From positions 2,254,939-2,318,938 of the forward strand of contig JAINUG010000148.1 of the NCBI GenBank assembly GCA_029706075.1: a DNA stretch of 64,000 nt, given 5' to 3'. Source of the stretch: Aldrovandia affinis. Its lineage: Eukaryota > Chordata > Actinopteri > Notacanthiformes > Halosauridae. Below the pieces are notes generated by a model. It was given only the letters and a program-made list of their open reading frames with translations. It searched no databases and was not told the origin of the DNA. Shown here piece by piece: positions 29,245 to 47,900 of this stretch. A program made the translations under genes and the position numbers. Position 1 is the stretch's first letter, and each line of letters opens with the position of its first letter.

Positions 29245-29680
29245 TCAAAATAAAGGAAACACCAACATAAAAGGTCTTAATAGGGTGTTGTACCAACACA
29301 AGCTGCCAGAACAGCTTCAATGTGCCTTGGCATAGATTCTATAACTCTGGAACTCTATTGGAGGGAGACAACACCATTCTTCCATGATAAATCATTTGGT
29401 GTTTTGTTGATAGTGGTGGAAAACGCTGTCTCAGATGCCGCTCCAGAATCTCCCATAAATGTTCAATTGGGTTGAGATTTGGTGACTGCCATGGCATATG
29501 GTTTACATTGTTTTCATGCTCATTACACCATTCAGTGACCGATGTTGCCCTGTGGATAGAGGCATTGTCATCCTGGAATAGACCACTCCCATCAGGACAG
29601 AAATGCTTCACCATAGGATGAAGGTGATTACTCATGCCTTGTATTTATTGGGCCTAAACCATGGCATATATATAGCCTAT
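29245..29680 (-). mobile_element. Tc1-like transposon fragment with transposase C terminus
   Basis: The left end GTCAAAATAAAGGAAACACC is a typical fish Tc1-like terminus. A minus-strand frame (29635-29339) reads GLFQDDNASIHRATSVTEWC, MPWQSPNLNPIEHLWEILER and YHGRMVLSPSNRVPEL, the second and third catalytic regions of a Tc1 transposase. The N-terminal half is missing. The sequence is related to the derivative at 62126-63043. Confidence 0.85.
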
Positions 29681-29698
29681 ACAGTACTATGCAAAAGT

Positions 29699-30308
29699 CC
29701 CCATTGCAGCACGCATCATGCAGCATGCATCAGATTAAAATCACTGGTGCTTGCTTTTCAGGCGGCTAGAGGAACTGCTCCCCCTTACCTCCAGACACAA
29801 ATCACACCCTACACCCCAGCCAGACCCCTCCACTCAGCCTCCTCTGGCAAACTGACTGTCCCATCCCTCCGGGCGCCCGGTAGCCGCTCCTCATGGTCTC
29901 GCCTCTTCTCTGTCCTGACCCCTCGGTGGTGGAATGACCTTCTGCAATCGGTCAGAACCGTGGAATCACTTGCGATCTTCCGCAAGAGACTCAAAACCCA
30001 CCTTTTCAGACTCCACTACCACTGAATCCTGTACATCTACCCAATTTTCATCACCACTGCCTACTTGCTCAACACTTCTTGTATATGTATCCCTGCCTAC
30101 TCATTTAATTAAAAAATAACAAATAAAATAATAATTATAATAATTACTAACCTTTTCCTTCCCAGTGTTACAGGTATGGTATTAATGCACATCTTGTATT
30201 ACTGCACTGATCTCTGGCAAATAATTGACCATGTATTAATGCACATCTTGTAAGTCGCTCTGGATAAGAGAGTCTGCTAAATGCTTAAAATTTAAAATTT
30301 AAATGTCT
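29699..30308 (+). mobile_element. L2 LINE 3' end (copy C) in a Tc1 terminus
   Basis: Encodes the last part of the LINE protein, IRLKSLVLAFQAARGTAPPY to ESLAIFRKRLKTHLFRLHYH, with an intact stop at 30023-30025. It is followed by the family 3' UTR with GTCGCTCTGGATAAGAGAG and an (AAATTT)n-type end. It is flanked by the two halves of the Tc1 terminus. Confidence 0.87.
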
Positions 30309-30502
30309 TAGGCCACCCGAGAAAATTATGTTTAAAGCTATTTATCTGGGCAGTATGTGTTTATTTGCTTGGAAAAACACTATATAACATTAGAATAAAT
30401 ACAAATAAACATTCATACAATAAAAAGTAATAAGAATTTCTTGTGTTTTCCACAAAAAAAAAGATATCTTTTGAGGTGGCTAGAAGAACACAGGTTTGGT
30501 TC

Positions 30503-30658
30503 CCAAACCTCTTCTCGAGGTCTCCAGAAATTTCATGTATTTGTTCAATTCCACGACCAGCACACCTGATTCAACTTAATGAGGCATTGATTAGCTGAAC
30601 CAGGTGTGCTGGTGGTGGAATTTAACAAATACATAGCTGGGATGCCTCGAGATGTTTG
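30503..30658. repeat. Fold-back sequence with long inverted arms
   Basis: Arms containing ATGTATTTGTTCAATTCCAC and GACCAGCACACCTGATTCA pair with TGAACCAGGTGTGCTGGTGG and GGAATTTAACAAATACAT. The outer CCAAACCTC..CGAGG pairs loosely with CCTCGAGATGTTTGG. It is either a MITE inserted in the Tc1-like element or a part of that element. Confidence 0.75.
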
Positions 30659-31105
30659 GAAATGGCTAAGCTAACACAGTTTGACAGACATAAAATCATA
30701 GTTTTGCATCAACAAGGCAATTCTCAGCGAGCAATAGCCCACCTAACCAGATTTTCAAGATGTACTGTTCAAGCTGTCATAATGTAATTTGAAGAAACTT
30801 GGCAAGTGGAAGACATAAAATACAGTGGAAGACCCCAAGAAATGTCTGCATCTGATGAACAGTACTGAAAGGTCACTTCCTTGAGGGACAGAAGGAAATC
30901 CAGTGAAGTGCTTGCTCAACATCCTGCAGAGTCATCTGGCACCATAGTACATGCTTCAACCGTGAGAAGAAGTCTTACAAAAATGGTCTTGTAGGAGGTG
31001 TTCCAACTAAGAAACCATTCTTGCGGAAAAGCAACAAGCAGGAGAGATTGCAATACGAGAAAGACCATAAAGCATGGAGCGACAACCAGTGGCAGAAAGT
31101 ATATA

Positions 31106-39465
<8,360 letters not shown>

Positions 39466-39525
39466 GACAGTACATTTACATTTACATTTTAGGCATTTAG
39501 CAGACACTCTTATCCAGAGTGACAG
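39466..39525 (-). mobile_element. SINE/L2 3' tail fragment
   Basis: Reads CATTTAGCAGACACTCTTAT and CCAGAGTGAC after ACATTTACATTT, the antisense form of the shared L2/SINE tail. Confidence 0.7.
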
Positions 39526-40085
39526 AGCGTACATGACAAACAAAGTGATTTAGTCTGGCAATAATACATAAATGAGAAGTGCTTTGTGCAAGGGAGTAGG
39601 TGGCTGGCAGGCCGATGGGTAAGGGGCAGTAAAGGGCTGATTGGTGGGGGGTTGTCCTCGGAGAGGGAGGAGGGGGCAGGGGGAGACAGTCTCATACATG
39701 AAGGTTGCCTTTCTCCTGTTTGTCCTCGCTGCAGGGCAGCCCAGACGCCGACCAGAGGACAGCCATTTGAAGGCCCTGTCTTTGCCTGAGCATATTAAGC
39801 TTCTCCAAATATCAGCTCAACCAACTTGTCTGTACAAAACAGTCTTCCCCAGGCCCTATTGATGTTTGGGGTCACCAGAATGCTCATCATGATAGGAACA
39901 TTTCAACTATGACCTTGAAAAGACCTCTTGTCGTGTGACCTGTTGATGGCTTGGGCTGGGTTGTTTTCAGTTTTATAAAGTCAAGCAATTCTAGGGTGGT
40001 TTGACTTTCCTGCATTCTGCGAGAGATCTGGCCCCAGCTCAGTTCGGCTGCCCGTTTGCATTTGGAGACAAACTTGGTTTGGAAT

Positions 40086-40140
40086 CAACCAATTGCCACC
40101 CCCTGCTGGAACTTCCAGCCAGAGCCGACTCTGACGCGAA
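40086..40140 (-). mobile_element. SINE body fragment with CTCF-like motif
   Basis: Antisense match to the body of the SINE at 28456: CAATTGCCACCCCCTGCTGG, then CCAGCCAGAGCCGACTCTG. The CTCF-like core occupies 40096-40109 (13 of 14 by hand count). Confidence 0.6.
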
Positions 40141-40589
40141 AGGTCATCTTTTGTCTAGTATTTAATATTTGTTAAGGTAGTTGAACCTACATCTGTAGAC
40201 TGAACATTGAAGATTTTGCCTTTGTCTAAGTGTTGCAACTTAATTAACCAGCCCAAACCAACCATATTTTGATGAAGGTCGATCCACCAAATTGCTCTGC
40301 CCATCAACACATTTGATCATTGGTATCCTGTGTAGTAGTTATATTAAATCAAATAAATATTTTTAATGTAGGATAAGTGAGGGGGTTTTAACACACAATA
40401 CCATTTATGTTCATTATTCAGAGTGCTGAATGTTAAACAAGGGCATTTGACCGTTAAGGCTACTGGATTCCAAAAATATAATTTTTAAAATTAAAATCTC
40501 ACAGCCCATAATATGCACATTTAGGCTATATGAAGGGGACATGACAATGGTGTCTACAATGTGTATCAAACACAATAAAACCATGCCTT

Positions 40590-40614
40590 TCATTATTTTC
40601 AGTGTATTTATTTA

Positions 40615-40646
<32 letters not shown>

Positions 40647-41802
40647 CTATTGGGGCCATCCCAGTAACCACCTAATAATGGTCTATGTACAGAACATACC
40701 ATATAAAAATGTATTTAAAAACCTACCTATTGCTACCCAGGATCCTACTAAAAGAACAATCACAAATTCTACCGGCCAACCGTCAAAATTACATGATGAG
40801 AAACACATTGTCATATTATGCCAAACAAAAACAGGTCCACCAGAACTAGTGGCCTATCATCGCTTAAACCTTTACATTATCTCTGTATATAAAGTAATGC
40901 AAATACTTATTTTTACAATAAATAAACAGGCTCACCCGCCTACAGTTATAATACAGGTCCCTGTAACACAGAAAAATAAAATAAAACCATGAATTATTAT
41001 TTTTTAGTTTGACTAATACCTTTCACACCAGACAAAGTAAAAACAAAAAAAGTAGGAAAAATCTGGGCAGCAAGTATTTTTGGTTTCGTGAGAATGACGC
41101 ACTTTCGGTTTTACGTAGCTACTAAAGATTTCCCATGTAAGCATCTGAAGTATACAGATATATAGATTTATATAAATATGTACAAACAAAACATACTAAT
41201 ATTCTTGAAAATATTCTTGTACAAAAATAAAAAGAGGCCAAGTGAGGAAGCTTATGCAAATAAACTTCAATAACTTAATAAAGCAGAAATAAATGAAAAA
41301 GTTACTGAAATACTTTCAAAACAGTATGTTTTTGCCCTATACGGGTCTCATTTATAACCAGGACTTCCTAGTGTCCATAGCACCAGTAAAGACCACATGA
41401 TAGTGCTAACATGAATCGTTTTAAGTATAAATACTAAGTAATGTACAGTACCAATTCTTAAAAAAAATCTACACAATAAGTTAGTGTCAGGAAATATACA
41501 GGTATTTACAGTTCATTAAATACACAGGTATTAAATGGAAATGGAGTGAACGAGGGGGAAATGTTGTGATGGGGGGGGGAAATGTCGTACGGAGTACAAA
41601 GTTCTGTGAGCAGTCCAGCGGTCCTGCAGTAGCAGTCATGGAGAAACACATTCATCAAGTAGCAGCCATCAGACCAGCAAGGCTGAGAGAGAGGGGGAGA
41701 GGGGGGCGCCGGGCGCGACAGATCGAGGCGCCTGGCCGGTTGGAAGGCGAGTGGTGAGTGGGTTGCCTCTTGAGGTCGGACGATATAGGCACGCGCGCAG
41801 GT
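40590..41802 (-). other. brd1: brd1 3' UTR
   Basis: Low-GC sequence following the stop codon on the minus strand, with no reading frame of note. A minus-strand AATAAA lies at 40607-40612, so cleavage near 40590 is likely. Several earlier A/T-rich hexamers could serve as alternative sites. The end point is inferred, not shown by transcript data. Confidence 0.55.
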
Positions 41803-41986
41803 CTAGTCCACATCGCTCAAGTCGCTGATGGGCTGGTCCTGGACACGGCTCAGGTGGTTCATCGCGCGGTTGAAGGCCGTCTGCACGGCCTTCCTGATGC
41901 CGGAGGTGCGGCCCTCCATCATTTTGATCTTGTCGATAGTCTTGTCGATTCCCAACGGAACCATTTTGGATTTAGGAAGCCACTGC
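41803..41986 (-). CDS. brd1: brd1 last coding exon (PWWP end, stop)
   Basis: 184 nt from acceptor ATCTCCAG to TAG at 41803-41805. It encodes [20 protein letters not shown] and ends [10 protein letters not shown], the expected BRD1 C terminus with the helical bundle that closes the PWWP domain. Confidence 0.95.
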
Positions 41987-44900
41987 CTGGAGATGCGAAA
42001 AGGCGAAGGTTTAAGAGCTGCGCCAAAGCCCTGGGATAGCCACCGATGCCATCACATAGGTGAGCTGGTTTTTAAAGGTCATTATAGCAAAAACAGGCAA
42101 TGCATCACCACATGGGCAATCAACAGACACTACATACCCCATCTCCCTTCTCACATATTCTCTTTTGTTTTCAGAGGACCCAAAAGGAAATGCACTAAAT
42201 ATACCTATCCCTGATGCACTTTGCCAAGTCAAGAGTATTTATGATAAATAAAACATTACAGAAAACTGCCACTGATCCAGAAAAGCATGGGGTATATGGG
42301 TCCATTTTGTGCACTTATCTACCTGCAAAGTAATTGAACTGAGTTTTATAATGCAAAAGAAAAACAAATAATCAAAAGGAAAAACTTTTTATTTTTTTAA
42401 AGGACTCTCACCAGCTGCGTTTGTTGTCGAAGAAGAGAACGAGGAAGAGTTTCTCTCCGGACTTGTACTGCATCTGCTCTCCAACCTTGAGCACGTCCAG
42501 CGGGGGCATTGGGATCGAGACTCCGTTGTGCTGACAGCCCACCCGGGGCATCTTGGGGTCTATTATCTGCAGCAGGGAGAGACATGCTGGTATGAGTACT
42601 GACGCTCTGGTTACTAACTGGAGGGACAGCTGTTGACATGCACGGAAGCTTACACACACACACACACAGACGCGCGCAGACAGACAGACAGACATGACAG
42701 ACACACGCTCATGCTTATGCGCACACACATGCGTGCACACAGACATACCGGTGTACACACATACAGGTACACGCGTACACACGTGCTTACGTGAGTGCGC
42801 ACGCGTACACGTACACACACACACACACACACACACAGACACACTCGCGCACATGCTTACATGTGCACACAAATGCTCTCGGGTGTGCACACACAGGTCT
42901 GCTGGTGCTGATTCACAGTGAAGTTATCTGTACAGAGATTCACAAAGAAGACACACTGGTATCGGTTACCAGCCAGACTTGAGTCCAAACACAGCATACA
43001 ACAGCTTCAATGATGGCCTCAAACACAGCTAAGGTTGGCAGCCATGTAAGCTTTTGTGAACAAACGCTGCCATCTAGAGGACCCTCTCAAAAGGAAATTT
43101 GATTTTTTTTTGCCAGTACTAATGTGCAGTGAAGAGTTTACAACGAATGCCAATTACCTTAATATGAGCGCTGAAGAGGAAATCTCCCATTAAGAATGAG
43201 GTCATATTTAAACACAAGTGAAGGCAGGCTAAGAACAGAACACATTTCCTGTGCCCATAATGATTTGAGGCATGGCTGAAGCTCTCCAGCCTTGGTGTTT
43301 TTGGCTGTAGTACAAATGTGCAAGAAATTTCCATGAGACAACTGAATAATGGAGGCCATTAAAAATTAAATGCAAAACAATAGATTTTGTCAATGAAAAC
43401 AAATAACTAAGCACCAGGCACAGTTTCACTGCATCCAAAGTTTGGGAAGTGTTTTGATCATCTCAGTGAAGACAACTCATTTGGAAAAATGCCATGTTGA
43501 CCCAGTTCTTTTTAGAAGCACACCCAACACCTACATGTATTGACCAGTGGCGCCGTCTTTAGGTACATTTCAACACACCTGTATACAACACATGCATATA
43601 TAACTATACCACTCCGTGCTTGCAAGGTTGTGCATTCATGCATCTGTGGAAAATGATTTAACTTTTACTTAATTTTTTACTTTCTGAAAACCCCCTTTGA
43701 ATATGGAATATTGAATATGGATTCCAAAATTGAAATAGCCTTTAAACAACCTCCCTGATCAAAATGTGTCCCTGCCAAGCAGAGTGCTGCTAAAAAGAAC
43801 TGAATACTGAATTAATTTTTGCTGCTTTGTTTTGTTGTCCACTGTGCACACCACAAAAGGCTCTAAATGAAACTTGTTTGGGTGTTTCGTTTCCTGCGCT
43901 AAATATATATGCATATTTTAAAAATGCAACGGTGTGCTCTATTGTTTTGCATGGCATACATAAGAGACAACAACATGGAGCAATGATTCATGGGTAAAGA
44001 GTGTCAATGGGAATTAAATTAATGGGAAGAGTGTATTTAAGAAATACCCCCCTCTTCTCAAATACTGCTGCAATGCCATTCTTAAGTGTCCTGACGGTTC
44101 TAGGCTGTGTCTCAATCACAACTCAGCAGCCTGCTGCCTTGCATACCTTGCAGGTAGCTGTCCCTGGAGCAAACACTAAAAACTGAAAAGACACCTCACA
44201 AAGAAAACATATCTGGGATGCACTTTGAGGGTAGAATTAGCCTACGTCGGAGATTGTTTTCACCCCGCACACAAGATTACATGATCTGACAGATGCACAG
44301 CTAATAACAATGAAATAAAGCTATACAACAATATATTCATATAGGTAGCTAGCTTACTTAACTGTTTACTGAAACCAAATCATTATTGTTTCGGTAAAGC
44401 GATGGTCGTTTCAGTTTGTTTGTTGAGGATCAGTTGAACCCACCTAATCGAACAGTTCACTAGCTAAACTACATTAGCTCTATGAGCTAGTATTGCAATT
44501 GCGCTAGCTAGTTAGGCAAGCATATGGAAAGCTTGCCAAGTTGCAAGACATCAAACCTGTCACTCGCATTTCTCCCATAATTAAACAACCTCTGATGGGA
44601 CGCCGGCCACCACTGTTATAACAGAAAGAAACATTTTTGAGGTTGTTGTAAAGATTTATGGGATATCCTACCTAGTGAAGGATGCTGTGCTCAAATTTGG
44701 CAAAAATAAGCCACTTTAAAAGACATGTTTTGCACAACTCTTTGGGATATGCCTTGAAAGGACAGATGGGAAAATACTGCGCTCACAGGTAGCTGCCTTG
44801 AGATTGACACAGCCCAATTTGCATTGCGTTAGAGAAACTGGTTTAGGTCTATTATGTCTGAAAGTGAATTTGACTAATTTACAGCCCAGCGGGAGTTCAG

Positions 44901-47900
44901 AGTCTCAGAAAACACTTGACTCAATGACAAACACGGCACACACCCCCTGGCTGTTGAATTGAATGCATGCGCATGTGTGTTCGCACACACAAGAGTGTGT
45001 ATGTGTGAGTGTGTACGTGTGTGTGCCTGCTTGTGTTCATGTGTCCGTTTGTGTATATGGGTCATGTGTGCACATGGCTTGTGAAGGACAATATGGGGGA
45101 TGAGAAGAAGGGATGGCCAATCACTGACGTACGTACACACACTCACACTCACCAAGGCAGGGTAGGAAGGGTATCCGCTACATTTTGCCCAAACTAGTTT
45201 TAGAGGTTCCAGAACAACAGTTGCAGCACTAGCAGGCATCCATATATTGCTGTTGCCAACTTCTATGGAAGCAGGAATAACGACAATCAAGTTATGAGGG
45301 GTTCACTGCAAATACAGAGCAAAACATCTCCAAAAGCCATGCTTATAATGACAGTGCAACATCACAACACATCAGACGTATGAGTCCAATCAATGAACAA
45401 TGAACATACATTGACGCATGATTTAAAAAGCTCATCAAAACAAGCACAGAATAAGGTGATATAATCAGTGAATAATGATACAATGGGAGGAAAACTCAGG
45501 AGCTTACTGCTTTGAGCTGTGGAAACCTGTAGAGGTTCCACTTGTGTGACTAGGGAGGTTTTGCCCTACATGCCATGTGAGCCCAAGCCACTGTGAGACT
45601 ACGGAAAGTCTGAAGTCTACGGAAAGCGGGAAAGATGACGTTCTGCAGCCGATATTCTCAGTGCACAAAGCATCAAACTACAACTTGCCGTTTGTCAGAA
45701 ACGTTATACAACCGGTCACACAATCTGACAGCAAAAAGCCAACACATTACATGCCATGCAGTCACATTGTCACATTTCCTGAACATGTACCATATTGTAT
45801 GGGAAACATAAACAGCCCACGTACCAGCTGCGATCCTGGCAGCTTTGGCAAAATCTCCATTTTCGATGCAGGCGATCAGCTGGGTCTTGTCGTCCACTGT
45901 GCTTCTCCTCACCAATGCTGGCTTTCCTTTGCCACACTTTGGAAGACTGAAACTGCCACCGGAAAGCAAAATGCAATGAGCCCCGAGTCCGCCATGGAGG
46001 ACCATCGAAATTACCATCACTAAATGACCGCGTGGAAGTATTAGTGATGAAGATCCCGCAGTCAAAATTGGTGACAAAGGGAGACCGAGCATTTGCTGTT
46101 ACTGCGCCGAAACTGTGGAATAAGCTCCCTTTAAACATCAAGTCTGCAAACACCCTACAGACTTTTAAGGCCCTGCTTAAAACACACCTTTTCGCCAGAG
46201 ACAATCCCTGAGTTTTTACGGTTGTGTGACAGATGTATTTATGTCTTTATGTTCTTTGTTTTTTTGGATGGCTGCTTGTACTTTGCATGTTCCTATTGTT
46301 TTTGTCTTTTATTTTCCTCTTCCTCGGGTTGCGCTGTAACTATTAGTTGGGGGCGCAATATAAATAAATAAAAAATAAAAAAAAATTTGACCTTTCACAG
46401 GAAAGCACACTGAATGGGAGAATCTGAAGCAGGTATTGCTGTACTCTTATTAGAACCTCACTAAGGGAGGCGGTGACTGGTGCTAATAACAATACAATAT
46501 TATTATTATTATCCTGTACTGTCATTGTACATGTACAACGAAATTGAGATGCAGTCCTATGACTGTGTAGCAAGTAGGTGGTGTGTTGGAAGCAGTGGGT
46601 ACTGTGTGACTGTGGGAGACATTGTAAAATCGTAGGGATGGTGTGTGGGGGGGAGTTTTGAGTGAGTAGGAGTGCGCAAATGCACGGGGACTGCTTTAGA
46701 GTGCATGGGATGTGCATGTGTGTGAATGTGTGGGGACGGCGTGGACGTGAGTGCACGTGTGCGAGAGCGGGGCGTACCTTGTGCTACACAGCAGGCTGCC
46801 GCTGGAGGAGATGCTGGACTCCGAGGCGCACCTCCGACGGGGCTCCAGCTGCCTGCTGGGACTGAGCTCTTTCTCCTGCTCGACGACAAAGCCGTTAGAC
46901 AGTCCTGGAGATGCGAGAGAAGAGCCGTCAGGACACGCACATACGCGCATGCACGCACACACATACATATATATATGCATACACACCATGCAGCACTCTC
47001 TCACACAGACACACACAGACACACACAGACAGACAGACACAGACACACAGACCAGGGCTCGAACAGCGTTCTATCATCCCGGGGACAGTAAAAAAAAAAT
47101 ATTAAGATTTATAACAAGTAAGGGCAAAGATGTGGAGACTGAGAATACCACACCTGCCCGGTCTGTCTCTCACTCGGATTCTCAGGTAAGTATTTAACAT
47201 TATCTTATCTACCATGTTATGTTATGTTATGTAGCCAAGCAGGGTGCATCACATGTGAAGTTATTATTATTATTGTCAATGAATACGATTTATTTGTAAC
47301 AGATACAATTAGTTGGAAATCTTTAGCTTTAGACTTTATTTCAGATTTTAGCAAGTTTTAATCAGCGATCAGCCTGTAGAAGTTGTCTGAGTTAGCTAGT
47401 TAGCATGCAAGCTGGTGTAACGTTCAATATTGTCCTCTGTAACATAGTTATACATCTAGTTAGCCATCTTGTTCTCTGATAGTAGTAGTCCCATGTGAAT
47501 TTGCATTTCTTAATTGCAATGGTTCACAGTTTAATTTTGGCAGGGTTCACAGTTCTTGTCCTTGGATTTTGTGTCTTAACTAGCCATCTATCTAGCTACA
47601 AAAACAAAACTTTCCTCAGGACATTTGGCTCGTTTGGGGGGGATATTAACTTTGCTATCATTCAACCTAAAACCTTGTGTAAAGACTCACTGTAGGACTG
47701 TAAAATTCAACTGATGACTATCGATACTGGCATTAAATTGGCTTGGGTCCACATCAGCCAGTGTGGAAGTTGAGTTGTTGATGCAAGTTAGTTATCAGGC
47801 AACAAATGCATGCATAGTAGCACTTTCAAATGATTGAGGTAAACATCAGCCTGTAATTTCATATGTAAATTACATTTTGATTGATCCAATTAGCCATCAA

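Larger units (their letters stand above)
29681..31105 (+). mobile_element. Second Tc1-like element, interrupted and truncated
   Basis: Begins TACAGTACTATGCAAAAGTC, a Tc1-type terminus. The expected continuation TTAGGCCACCCGAGAAAATT appears only after an L2 insertion (29699-30308). A transposase N terminus starts at 30662 (MAKLTQFDRHKIIVLHQQG) and degrades through GRPQEMSA and RSLTKMVL to LRKSNKQERLQYEKDHKAWS near 31090. The right half is lost at a short TA run. Confidence 0.75.
42567..45152. other. brd1 intron 11-12 with microsatellite and putative DNA transposon
   Basis: Holds a CA/CG-rich imperfect microsatellite (42650-42905), a CTCF-like motif (43067-43080), a possible 0.7-kb DNA transposon (44102-44816) and a TG-rich run (44970-45070). 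No extra exon is evident. Confidence 0.6.
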
